The notes below the pieces were generated by a model. It worked only from the letters and a program-made list of their open reading frames with translations, was not told the DNA's origin and made no database searches. 27,885 bases of DNA, taken from assembly GCA_964598765.1 (NCBI GenBank), contig CAZRCZ010000036.1, positions 1-27,885 of the forward strand, written 5' to 3'. The translations under genes were made by a program, and so were the position numbers. This DNA comes from CAZRCZ01 sp964598765. GTDB taxonomy: Bacteria > Sumerlaeota > Sumerlaeia > MVZB01 > JAJFLK01. The number at the start of each line of letters is the position of its first letter. Position 1 is the first letter of the stretch. Shown one piece after another: positions 16,511-24,134 of this stretch.

Positions 16511-16576
16511 CCTCAGAGGACACAGAGATCGCAGAGAAAAAGCGGCGAAAATTCACTCTGTCCTCTGCGACTACTA
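16511..16576. repeat. Short inverted repeat between convergent genes, 'cagaggacacagag' family
   Basis: cagaggacacagag at 16514-16527 faces its near inverse ctctgtcctctg at 16556-16567. The unit fills the 72-base space between two convergent genes and could fold in both transcripts, so a bidirectional transcript end is possible. The phrase is a commonly dispersed one and is distinct from the two 'acacgaag' copies. Confidence 0.6.
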
Positions 16577-17704
16577 AGTTTTGGCGAGTATGTTTTGGAG
16601 TGTCCCCTCGCGCCAAGCCATACCGATAATTTCGGCGCAGATTTGCGCGCCGGAGCAATCAATCGGCTGGGCGCGGACGGAGAGTTCTTTGGAACGGGCG
16701 AGCGCGTCCCGCCATTTGAGATTTTGAAAATCCTCGGCAAGCAGAGGAATTCCCAAGCCAAACCCGATCATCGCTCGCGAGAGAGCCTCGGCCTCGACGA
16801 AATCAGGACGCGGAGGAAAAATCAACGGCTTGCGCGTCGCTGAACATTCGGCGCAAAGCGAATAGCCGAGTTTCCCCACCACGGCGTCCGCCGTCGCCGT
16901 CGCGTCGGAGTGATCCATCAAACCAGTGGGAAGAACGCGGACAAAATCCTTTTTCTCTCCGACCGGACGGAACGAGAAAAATTGGGCGCGCGGGATTTTT
17001 TCGAGATTCTCCCATTTCATTCCTTCGTAGCCTTCCTGTCCCAGATAGAGGAGGTAAATTGGAAGATCGGGATCGAGCGAGAGCCGTTCGCAGAGCAATT
17101 CCCGGCGCGGCTTGCCCGTGCGGGCGATGACCGGAACTTCGATTTGCCGCCGGCAGGCTCCCATTTTCAAAGCCATGCCCGGAATGAGAAGCAAGTCGCC
17201 GAGCGCGTAATCGGCTTTTAATGCCGAGACGATTTTTTCGCCCCTCGAAGCCAACTCTTCATCTCTCTTCAAGCGAAGCTGTGCAATCAACCCTTCGTAA
17301 ATCTCGACCCAAGTGAAATTCGTCACGCAAATGGAGGGGATACCTAGCTTCGACGCAACGCGGAGCGGAAAGGGAGCCATGTCGGTGACGACCAGCCGAA
17401 CGCCATGCGAGCGCAGAAACACGGCTTCACTCTCAAATCGCGTTTCATTCTCCTTTTGCATTTGAGCGGCGCGCTCGAACGTCATCGCGGCGTCCACACT
17501 CGCGCTGTCGCGCCCCAGCGTGCCGCAATCGAATGCCGCCGGGTGGGAAACGTAGTTGCTTCCACGCAATTCATGTTCGAGAAACCACGCCGGAACGTTC
17601 GTGCGGACGATGAGCGGAATTTCGGCGGGCAAAGCCTTAATCACCGCCGCCGAGCGGACGAAATGACCGAAACCGTGCGCCGTAATGTAATAGGCGATGG
17701 TCAC
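16574..17704 (-). CDS. MurG/L-arabinokinase-N-like glycosyltransferase
   Basis: A 376-residue GT-B type protein. The start 'MTIAYYITAHGFGHFVRSAAVIKAL' carries 'HGFGH' at 10-14, as in GT28/MurG-type enzymes and the N-terminal half of plant L-arabinokinases. The C-half shows 'ADAVVGKLGYSLCAECSATRKPLIFPPRPDFVEAEAL', the nucleotide-sugar binding loop with the expected Gly, Glu and basic residues. It probably transfers or handles a nucleotide-activated sugar in the cytoplasm; acceptor unknown. There is no kinase half, so it is not a full arabinokinase. The start is GTG at 17704, overlapping the permease stop by 4 bases (GTGA), so the two are translationally coupled. Confidence 0.78.
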   Translation of the reverse strand: MTIAYYITAHGFGHFVRSAAVIKALPAEIPLIVRTNVPAWFLEHELRGSNYVSHPAAFDCGTLGRDSASVDAAMTFERAAQMQKENETRFESEAVFLRSHGVRLVVTDMAPFPLRVASKLGIPSICVTNFTWVEIYEGLIAQLRLKRDEELASRGEKIVSALKADYALGDLLLIPGMALKMGACRRQIEVPVIARTGKPRRELLCERLSLDPDLPIYLLYLGQEGYEGMKWENLEKIPRAQFFSFRPVGEKKDFVRVLPTGLMDHSDATATADAVVGKLGYSLCAECSATRKPLIFPPRPDFVEAEALSRAMIGFGLGIPLLAEDFQNLKWRDALARSKELSVRAQPIDCSGAQICAEIIGMAWREGTLQNILAKT

Positions 17705-18681
17705 GCGGAAGTCCCGCGAGAGGACAGACGGATGCGCGGATCAATCAGGGCGTAGGCGAGGTCCACGGCAAAATTGATCGCCAAGAACGCCACGCCGGTC
17801 AGGACGATGTAGGTGACGACCAGCGGACGATCCACGAAAATCGAGTCAATCAGGAGTTTGCCGAGTCCGGGCCATTGGAAAATGGATTCCGTGACGACGG
17901 AAAAGGCGATCAATTGGCCGAACTCCACACCCGAAACGGTGACGATGGGAACCAGCGTGTTTCGCAAGGCATGGCGTCCGATGACGGTCCGCTCCGAAAT
18001 TCCGTGCGAGCGCGCCGTCCGGATGAACGGCATCTTGAGCACGTCCAGCATCTCCGAGCGAACCAGCCGCAAAAGCATGGCGAGATGATGAAGCGCGAGC
18101 GTGACCGCCGGAAGAATCAGATGAGTCCATCCGTCGCGGGTGAGGAAGCTCCATTCGATTCCTGCAAGCGTTCGCGTCGCGCCGCGTCCCATCGGCGGAA
18201 GCCATTTCAATTTGACGCCGAAGGTCATCATCAAAAGCAAGCCGAGCCAAAACGTGGGGAGGGAAATGCCGAACATCGAACTCCACATCGCGGCGCGCGA
18301 GGTCCAGCCTGTGGGCCGCGCGCCCGTGAGAATTCCCAACGGAATGCCGCCCACCAGCGCGAATAACATGGCGACGGTCGCCAGTTCCAGCGTCGCCGGC
18401 GCGCGTTCGAGAAGCAAATCCCGCACGGGGCGGTTGGTATAGTAGGATTTTCCGAAATCTCCCCGAAGCGCGCGGCTCAGAAAAAGTCCGTATTGGACGA
18501 TCAAGGGGCGGTCCAACCCCAAATCATGTCGCAGGATTTCGCGGTCGCGGGCCGTTGCCGTTTGCGGCAGGAGCGTCGCCACCGGATCGCCGACGGCGAA
18601 CATGACTAAAAAAACCAACGCCGAAATAACCCAAAGACTGATGACGGATTGAAGGAGTCGGCGAAAAAGAAATCTGAGCAT
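17701..18681 (-). CDS. DppB-type peptide/oligopeptide ABC transporter permease
   Basis: A 326-residue inner-membrane permease with six transmembrane helices. It shows the OppB/DppB marks: 'LRFLFRRLLQSVISLWVISALVF' at the start, 'GDPVATLLP', 'DLGLDRPLIVQYG', 'GDFGKSYYTNRPV', and the cytoplasmic EAA-like loop 'RTARSHGISERTVIGRHALRNTLVP' (about 221-245) that docks the ATPase. The ATG at 18681 is chosen over an upstream in-frame ATG at 18768, because the added N-terminus comes from dispersed repeat DNA; no clear ribosome site was seen. The usual partners (DppC, the two ATPases and the binding protein) are absent from the window, and the downstream neighbour is a glycosyltransferase. Confidence 0.93.
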   Translation of the reverse strand: MLRFLFRRLLQSVISLWVISALVFLVMFAVGDPVATLLPQTATARDREILRHDLGLDRPLIVQYGLFLSRALRGDFGKSYYTNRPVRDLLLERAPATLELATVAMLFALVGGIPLGILTGARPTGWTSRAAMWSSMFGISLPTFWLGLLLMMTFGVKLKWLPPMGRGATRTLAGIEWSFLTRDGWTHLILPAVTLALHHLAMLLRLVRSEMLDVLKMPFIRTARSHGISERTVIGRHALRNTLVPIVTVSGVEFGQLIAFSVVTESIFQWPGLGKLLIDSIFVDRPLVVTYIVLTGVAFLAINFAVDLAYALIDPRIRLSSRGTSA

Positions 18682-18706
18682 GATGAAAAGGATATTTACG
18701 CGTAAG

Positions 18707-18834
18707 AATAAACACAAAGACACGAAGAAGGCACGAAGATCACAAAGTAGAAAAATTCGGTGAGACACATTCCTAAATTCGTCCTTTCTATTTTCTTTGT
18801 GCTTCTTTGTGCCTCCTTTGTGCCCTTGTGTTTA
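18707..18834. repeat. Dispersed imperfect inverted repeat, 'acacgaaggcac' family, copy 2
   Basis: Left arm from about 18707 to 18750 and right arm from about 18784 to 18834 are near-inverse of each other, built from the same 'aaacacaaagacacgaag' phrase as the copy at 14693. Outer ends (taaacac / gtgttta) match perfectly; the roughly 35-base centre does not match that of copy 1. It fills the space between the CofE-like gene and the permease gene. Confidence 0.8.
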
Positions 18835-18849
18835 ATCTTCATCCCGAAA

Positions 18850-19530
18850 TTACTTGCCCGCGACGCGAATCAGACCGAATGGCGTTTGCTCATCCCCTTG
18901 CCCGAGGGGATTGTCGGATAGAATTTTTTCGACGAGTTTGGGATCAGCGATGCCGTCCGAACCGAGAACCCATGAACCGCCGATGTCGTTGACGTCCACA
19001 ATGGCTGAGGGCATCCCCGTTTTTTCACGGATCGCCTTTGCCACCGAGGAAGGGTTCTTCGGTCCGAGAATGACGCAGTCGGCTTGAAGCGGAGAAGTTC
19101 CCGCCGCGTCAATCGTCGCCGCCTGCATCCCGGCAACGCGGTAAAAATCGCCGCGCCGACCTAAGAATTTTCCGACCGCGCCGACCCCCGCGGCCAGCAA
19201 AATTCTCGGCGCGCCACATTCATTGATCCCGCATTGCATTGTTTCGGGAGACCGGAGGCCCATTCCGTAGGGAACTTTCCGCACGCGCGGCCAGAGGAGC
19301 TTGGCAAGCCAACCGATTTGGATGTCCTTGACCGGAATCGCGCGGCCTTGCGTGACCGCGACGACTTTTTCGCTCACGAAACAGATGTCTCCCGCGCGGC
19401 GCTCGGAAGCGGAGTATTGGTCAACCACCTCGACGATGTCGTCCTTGGCCGTGACAAGGGGCGTCTTGATCGGGAGGCGGAGATAGGTTTTTCCGTCAAC
19501 GGCGATGGTCGGCGACTTGGTTTTCGTCAT
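18850..19530 (-). CDS. CofE-like coenzyme F420-0:gamma-glutamyl ligase family protein
   Basis: A 226-residue protein matching the F420_ligase (CofE) fold. 'RLPIKTPLVTAKDDIVEVVDQY', 'RAGDICFVSEKVVAVTQGRAIPV' and 'LLAAGVGAVGKFLGRRGDFYRVAG' near the middle, then 'AIVDVNDIGGSWVLG', follow the order of the family. CofE adds glutamates to F420-0 with GTP and metal. Homologues also occur in many bacteria without F420, where their role is unknown, so the true reaction here is open. No cofC, cofD, cofG or cofH gene and no F420-dependent enzyme is visible in the window. The start ATG at 19530 lies just below a purine-rich hexamer tract on the coding strand; no strong ribosome site apart from that tract. 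Confidence 0.8.
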   Translation of the reverse strand: MTKTKSPTIAVDGKTYLRLPIKTPLVTAKDDIVEVVDQYSASERRAGDICFVSEKVVAVTQGRAIPVKDIQIGWLAKLLWPRVRKVPYGMGLRSPETMQCGINECGAPRILLAAGVGAVGKFLGRRGDFYRVAGMQAATIDAAGTSPLQADCVILGPKNPSSVAKAIREKTGMPSAIVDVNDIGGSWVLGSDGIADPKLVEKILSDNPLGQGDEQTPFGLIRVAGK

Positions 19531-19543
19531 TTCGCAACCTAGA

Positions 19544-19576
19544 TCTTGCTCTTGCTCTTGCTCTTACTCTTGCTCT
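19544..19576. repeat. Hexanucleotide microsatellite (CTTGCT)n upstream of the CofE-like gene
   Basis: About five and a half near-perfect CTTGCT units (one unit has A for G) lie 14-46 bases upstream of the minus-strand start at 19530. On the coding strand this is a purine-rich GAGCAA tract. Unit number could vary by slippage and change spacing or leader length. Confidence 0.7.
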
Positions 19577-19604
19577 CAATGGTCGGTTCTTCGCCATGCA
19601 GATT

Positions 19605-19696
19605 CGACCCTACAGGGTCGGATGGTTAGGATTCGTTTACCCCGGGCTCCGCTTCGCTCCACCGGGGGCTACTTTCATTCGATCCCTACGGGATCG
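19605..19696. repeat. Three adjacent short palindromes
   Basis: The palindrome at 19605-19620 has perfect 7-base arms (cgaccct/agggtcg). At 19639-19670 accccgg and ccggggg flank a 16-base loop. At 19680-19696 there are perfect 7-base arms (cgatccc/gggatcg) around TAC. They lie between argF and the CofE-like gene and belong to the same general class as the palindromes at 8311-9125, though arm sequences differ. Confidence 0.75.
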
Positions 19697-19730
19697 AGGA
19701 CAATCCATTCATTTAAAAATATCCATCACC

Positions 19731-20678
19731 TCATCCCCCCGCTCCATCCAGAAACGCGAGAATTCCCTTCTGCGCATGAAGCCGGTTCTCGGCCTGATCG
19801 AACGCGATACATTGCGGACCGTCAAGGATTTCTCCTGTGATTTCCTCACCGCGATGGGCGGGAAGATCGTGCATGACGAGCGCATCCTTGGGGGCAAGGG
19901 CGAGCAGGTCGGCGTTGACCTGATAGCCCTGAAACATTTTTCTGCGTTCCTCTGCTTCGGCTTCTTGTCCCATGCTGGCCCAGACGTCGGTGTAAACGAG
20001 CGCGGCATTCCGAACCGCTTCCTTGGGATCGGAGCAAAACGCATAGCTTCCGCCGACGCGTTGCAAATCTTCTTTCATCCCTTCGACGTATTGCTTCTTC
20101 GGCTCATATCCCGGCGGCGAACTGACGGTGATGTTCAATCCCAATTTCGCGCCGATCATCATGAGCGAGTGACAGATGTTGTTGCCATCGCCGATGTAGG
20201 TGAGGTTCAATCCCGCGAGCGCACCGAATTTTTCGCGTAACGTGAAGTAATCGGCCAGCGCTTGACAGGGATGCTCCTCGTCGGATAGGGCGTTAATCAT
20301 CGGGATCCGGCAATTGGCGGCGAGCTCGTCAACGGTGCTCTGAAGAAACGTCCGCGCGATGGCAAGATCGAACCATCGCTCCAAATTCCGCGCGATGTCG
20401 TTGACCGTTTCGCGTTTGCCCAATCCGATTTCGGCGGGGGAAAGATAGACCGCGTAGCCGCCGAGTTGAAACATCCCCAGTTCGAACGTCGCGCGGGTGC
20501 GGAGCGATTGCTTCTCGAAGATCATCGCCAGTGATTTGCCCGCGAGCGTTGGCGTCGGAACTCCCTTTTGGAGAGCGCCCTTCAACACGGTCGCCAACTC
20601 AAAAATAACCTCGATGTCTTCGGCGGAAAGATCACCGGAGCGGCAAAGGTCGCGCTTGGATTGACGAATGGGAGACAT
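19731..20678 (-). CDS. argF: Ornithine carbamoyltransferase (unusual ornithine loop)
   Basis: Forms citrulline from ornithine and carbamoyl phosphate in arginine synthesis. The 315-residue length is normal. Carbamoyl-phosphate residues are present: 'SLRTR' (58-62, the S-T-R-T-R loop), 'HPCQ' (136-139). The ornithine-side 'DVWASMGQE' (231-239) is also present. The usual 'MHCLPAHRG' loop reads 'MHDLPAHRG' (269-277), with Asp271 in place of the conserved Cys, so substrate handling may differ. The start ATG at 20678 gives the standard N-terminus and lies 7 bases behind the argD stop. A longer frame to 20753 overlaps argD. The pair is an arginine operon; specificity for ornithine over acetyl- or succinyl-ornithine is probable but not certain. 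Confidence 0.9.
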   Translation of the reverse strand: MSPIRQSKRDLCRSGDLSAEDIEVIFELATVLKGALQKGVPTPTLAGKSLAMIFEKQSLRTRATFELGMFQLGGYAVYLSPAEIGLGKRETVNDIARNLERWFDLAIARTFLQSTVDELAANCRIPMINALSDEEHPCQALADYFTLREKFGALAGLNLTYIGDGNNICHSLMMIGAKLGLNITVSSPPGYEPKKQYVEGMKEDLQRVGGSYAFCSDPKEAVRNAALVYTDVWASMGQEAEAEERRKMFQGYQVNADLLALAPKDALVMHDLPAHRGEEITGEILDGPQCIAFDQAENRLHAQKGILAFLDGAGG

Positions 20679-20685
20679 CGGCGGT

Positions 20686-21942
20686 TTACGCGGCGTTGCG
20701 GGCGGCTTTGACGAGAATCTCCACTGCGGAATCAATTTCTTCGGACGAGACATTGAGCGGCGGGAGAAGACGGAGCGTATGTCCCGCCGTGCAATTGATA
20801 AGCAATCCTGACCCCTCGCAAGCCTTAACAGTTTCCGGTCCGCCCGATTTCAATTCGATGCCGATCATCATGCCGATCGCACGGATTTCGGCCACTTTGT
20901 CGGACGCGCCGAGTTTCTGCTCGAATTTGCGAATCAACGATTGTCCGCTCTCCGCGCCGCGTTCCGGCCAATTTCCCTCGATCAATTCTTTCAGGTAGGC
21001 CAGTCCCGCCGCGCTGGTGAGCGCGTTGCCCCCCATCGTTGAGGCGTGCGCCCCCGCGGCGAACGCTCCGGCGATTTCGGCGCGCGTCAGCATCGCTCCC
21101 ATCGCCAAGCCGCCCCCCATGCTCTTGGCCAGCGTCATGACGTCGGGTTCAATCCCGTAATTTTGATGGGCGAAAAGTCTTCCGGCTCGTCCCAGACCGC
21201 ATTGAACCTCGTCGAAAATCAGCAGGATTTTTTTGTCCGAGCAAAGTTTGCGGACCCCCGCCAGAAATTCTTTCGTCGCCGGGCGGATGCCTCCTTCTCC
21301 TTGAACGGGTTCCAAAATCACGGCGCACGTTTTGTCGTTCACCAATTGCTCAACGGACGCCAAATCATTGAAATCGGCGAAATCGAATCCCTGCGCGAGA
21401 GGGAAAAAATGCTTTTTGATTTTGTCTTGCCCGGTCGCCGCCATCGTCGCGAAGGTCCGGCCATGAAACGATTGCTTCATGCTGATGATGCCGATGCGCT
21501 CCGGGTTTTCGCCGCAATTCTCGAACGACCATCGCCGCGCGATTTTAAACGCCGCCTCGTTGGCTTCCGCCCCACTGTTCCCGAAAAAGACTCGGTCGGC
21601 GAAACAGTGCGCCGTCAGCAACCGCGCCAATTCGATCTGAATCGGAATGTAGTAGAGATTGGAGCAATGGACGAGCGTCTCGGCTTGTTCTCGAATCGCC
21701 CGCGCGATTTTCGGATGACAATGGCCGAGATTGTCCACGCTGATTCCGGTCAGGAAATCGAGATATTCCTTCCCGTCGGCGTCCCAAACGCGCGATCCCG
21801 CGCCGCGTACGATGGCAATCCGCCGCTCGCCGTAATTCGGCGTCAGGCAGGCGTCATGGAGGGTTTTCCATTCGGCGTTGGTTCGGCGCGGAAGTCCAAG
21901 GGGATAAGTCGTTTCGGCGATCTCGGCGGTGTCGGCGCTCAT
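20686..21942 (-). CDS. argD: Acetylornithine aminotransferase
   Basis: A class III PLP aminotransferase of 418 residues that interconverts N-acetylornithine and N-acetylglutamate semialdehyde in arginine synthesis. The PLP marks are 'GNSGAEANEAAFKIAR' (121-136), 'FHGRT' (159-163), 'FDEVQCGLGR' with Asp244, and the Schiff-base Lys273 in 'LAKSMGGG'. The start ATG at 21942 has a strong GGAGG six bases upstream. That site sits inside a small hairpin, described separately. Related aminotransferases (succinylornithine, GABA, ornithine) share these motifs; the argF neighbour makes argD the best name. No repressor site was recognised. Confidence 0.93.
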   Translation of the reverse strand: MSADTAEIAETTYPLGLPRRTNAEWKTLHDACLTPNYGERRIAIVRGAGSRVWDADGKEYLDFLTGISVDNLGHCHPKIARAIREQAETLVHCSNLYYIPIQIELARLLTAHCFADRVFFGNSGAEANEAAFKIARRWSFENCGENPERIGIISMKQSFHGRTFATMAATGQDKIKKHFFPLAQGFDFADFNDLASVEQLVNDKTCAVILEPVQGEGGIRPATKEFLAGVRKLCSDKKILLIFDEVQCGLGRAGRLFAHQNYGIEPDVMTLAKSMGGGLAMGAMLTRAEIAGAFAAGAHASTMGGNALTSAAGLAYLKELIEGNWPERGAESGQSLIRKFEQKLGASDKVAEIRAIGMMIGIELKSGGPETVKACEGSGLLINCTAGHTLRLLPPLNVSSEEIDSAVEILVKAARNAA

Positions 21943-21944
21943 GG

Positions 21945-21960
21945 TTTCCCTCCGGGGAAA
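21945..21960 (-). promoter_or_regulatory. Hairpin that enfolds the argD ribosome binding site
   Basis: On the minus strand, TTTCCC-CGGA-GGGAAA forms a perfect 6-base stem that contains the Shine-Dalgarno GGAGGG just before the argD ATG. Pairing would hide the site. This is an unusual arrangement and could limit argD translation; it may be coincidence since it is only six base pairs. Confidence 0.35.
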
Positions 21961-22027
21961 GGAACCATCATACGCTCCCGCCGTGGAGGGTCAAGGAAAC
22001 ATCAAGCGGCGGAGAGTCTCGCCAGCG

Positions 22028-23440
22028 TTATTCCTTCAACAATTCCGCCATCGCGTCCTTGAGGATTTGCTCGCTTTCCGGCGCGACGTTGGAATCGGTC
22101 GGCTCGTAGCCCCCTTCGGCATAGGCGGACTCGACGCAGATGTAGCCCGCTCCCCCTTCGCCGTAACCCGCGACGGCGACGAAGCAATCGGGGCGTTGGT
22201 TTTGGGCGGCGAGTTGAAACTCAATGAACGGTTCGCCCGGAAGATGCAAAATACAAACCGATCCGATGGACATCGCGCTCAGTTCGATTCCTCTGCCCGA
22301 TTTAATCCGCTCCAGCCAAGCCAGAGCCAGCGCGGCGTTCAGGCGGCCTTGGACCGATGCCTTCGGATCGGCGATGATTTTGCGGTCGGCTTTTTCGTCC
22401 AATCGTCCCCCTTGGAACGGTGGGAAACGAACGTCGAGCGTTTTCCAGCGAACCGGTTCGGCGGGTTGAAGTTTCATTTCGGACGCGGATTTTTTCATGG
22501 CGTCGTACATCCGACCGGCCAGCTCCTGCCGACGTTCATGCGCGCCGTCGTTGTATTTCCCCATCGTGACGTTGCCCGCGCAACCGGTGAAGTAAACCTG
22601 AAATACGCCCGTCTCTCTCTCAAGCCGCTCGCGGGCGATTCCGGGCACGTCCCATGTCGCGCGCCCCTCTCCATAGTAGCTTTGCGGATGCGTGGCGTAG
22701 TAGTGGAGTTGGACCATCGGCTTGTCGCCGTCGCATAAGGAAATCGTCTTGAGCCACGGATCAATCAATCCTTCGGGGGCGTCGCGGACTGCGGCATCCT
22801 TGGTCGCGCTCCATCGGACGAGGATCGAGCCATCTGGACCCTTGACTCGCCGATTCGATGCGATGCGATCCACCTTCACCTGACTCGTCCCGATTTGGGT
22901 CACGCGGCGGAAATGACTTTTGGCCTCCCGAACCTCGTCGGCGACGTTGGAGGTCACACGGTCGAACCACTCCAAATCCAAATGGGGTGGACCTTTCTCG
23001 ATCTTGTCAAGCTGACGTTGCGCGGCAATATCGCAGATCAGGGCGTCGTGTTGGTGAACGGTTTGGAGCGCGACGTGCGAGGGAGTCGTCCCGGCGGCGG
23101 CGGCAATTTTCCGACGGAACGAATCATAAGCCTCGTTCACGATCAGACACCAATCCACGGCGCAAAGAACGTAGGTTCCGTTCTCGTCGCGTAAAATGAT
23201 TCCTTTCGCCAATTCCGGATCGTCAATTCCCTCCATCGGTTTGATCCACCCGCCGCAGAGGGGATGGCCGATGGGAGGCGTGACGTTGGCGGAGAAAGTT
23301 GCAATTTCCAGCTTTGTTGAGGACAACATGCCCTTGGGAGAAACGATCTGCGGCTCAACAGAGCAAGAAACCGTACAGATTAAAGATGCGACCAAAGGCA
23401 AGGATACGATCATGCGCGAAAATATGGTGCCAGTCCACAT
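22028..23440 (-). CDS. Neutral/alkaline ceramidase-like lipoprotein or secreted protein
   Basis: A 470-residue protein from the ATG at 23440. A signal peptide covers residues 1-26 ('MWTGTIFSRMIVSLPLVASLICTVSC'; a weak lipobox ends at Cys26). The body begins with 'ATFSANVTPPIGHPLCGG' (about 48-64), the hallmark of the neutral/alkaline non-lysosomal ceramidase N-terminal domain, followed by 'TVHQHD' (127-132) in place of the usual 'HTHS'-type metal loop and 'HYYATHPQSYYG' with further metal-type histidines. Family members cleave amide-linked lipids, but these stand-alone bacterial homologues lack the C-terminal domain and their substrates are unknown. A GTG at 23467 would add 9 residues and overlap the upstream gene's end. 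Confidence 0.82.
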   Translation of the reverse strand: MWTGTIFSRMIVSLPLVASLICTVSCSVEPQIVSPKGMLSSTKLEIATFSANVTPPIGHPLCGGWIKPMEGIDDPELAKGIILRDENGTYVLCAVDWCLIVNEAYDSFRRKIAAAAGTTPSHVALQTVHQHDALICDIAAQRQLDKIEKGPPHLDLEWFDRVTSNVADEVREAKSHFRRVTQIGTSQVKVDRIASNRRVKGPDGSILVRWSATKDAAVRDAPEGLIDPWLKTISLCDGDKPMVQLHYYATHPQSYYGEGRATWDVPGIARERLERETGVFQVYFTGCAGNVTMGKYNDGAHERRQELAGRMYDAMKKSASEMKLQPAEPVRWKTLDVRFPPFQGGRLDEKADRKIIADPKASVQGRLNAALALAWLERIKSGRGIELSAMSIGSVCILHLPGEPFIEFQLAAQNQRPDCFVAVAGYGEGGAGYICVESAYAEGGYEPTDSNVAPESEQILKDAMAELLKE

Positions 23441-23447
23441 GAAGGTG

Positions 23448-24023
23448 TCAGTTCGGCTTTGATGCACTGGTATGTCCTCGTCTTTCCGCCTTGAAAACCA
23501 TCCAGAGCGCCTGCTCGTAGTTCCCGCCGAAACCTATCCGCGTTATGTTTCTTAGCCGATGGTTGCGCATACCTTCCCACTTGGCTCCCGGATCCATTTC
23601 CTTTAAGATTATGCTTCTTTTCGTCATCTTAGAAGCTTTTCCAATGAAGCAAATTTGGTCGTCAACTGCCTCTTCATGGATTACAAATAGAGGGAAACGG
23701 CTTCGCAAGGACCGAATTAGGCTCGGAAAACCTGACAGCGAGATATTCCGGAGGGGGCGTGGCGTTTGCTTGCGGAGGCGCAAGGCTCGATTGGCAAAAT
23801 AGTCGTAATCATCGAGTGTCCGATATCGTTTGATGTCCTTAACTCTAATAGTCGAGTAGCCATCCAAGTGCATCTCGTCGGAAAGCTCGTGAATCAGAAC
23901 GAGTTCCCGGCTCACTCCAACCACATAGCCCCTAAGGCGATCTCTTGTTATTGGAGAGCGATCAAACTCAATCAACCTGCCTTCTGGCCAAGTGCGAGCG
24001 AGATCTGTCAGCCACTGATCCAT
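23448..24023 (-). CDS. Unrecognised protein, possible tandem Sm-like barrels
   Basis: A 191-residue protein I cannot place in a named family. Two segments look alike in pattern. Residues about 16-70 read 'GRLIEFDRSP...RGYVVGVSRELVLIHELSDEMHLDGYSTIRVKDIKRY', and about 123-178 read 'ICFIGKASKMTKRSIILKEMDP...HRLRNITRIGFGGNYEQAL'. Both fit the strand spacing of small Sm-like beta barrels (a 'G-hydrophobic' strand, a 'hydrophobic-hydrophobic-L' strand, then 'xIxxIxxG/Y'). There is no signal peptide or membrane helix, so it is probably cytoplasmic. Base use is AT-richer than flanking genes. ATG at 24023 is the only reasonable start; no ribosome site seen. It overlaps nothing and precedes the ceramidase-like gene by 7 bases. 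Confidence 0.6.
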   Translation of the reverse strand: MDQWLTDLARTWPEGRLIEFDRSPITRDRLRGYVVGVSRELVLIHELSDEMHLDGYSTIRVKDIKRYRTLDDYDYFANRALRLRKQTPRPLRNISLSGFPSLIRSLRSRFPLFVIHEEAVDDQICFIGKASKMTKRSIILKEMDPGAKWEGMRNHRLRNITRIGFGGNYEQALWMVFKAERRGHTSASKPN

Positions 24024-24134
24024 ATTCGCGATTCTTGAAGCGGCCTAGATAAATTCCTTGCGGCCACCCCTTCGGGAGATTCATCCCGGATTGAAATAGT
24101 CTAGAAGCTGATTTTATAGGTCGACTAAGCAGAA

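Noticed and set aside
19544..19576. Hexamer tract considered as a CRISPR or iteron array
   Set aside because: The units are six bases with no spacers and no cas or replication gene is present; it is a plain microsatellite.
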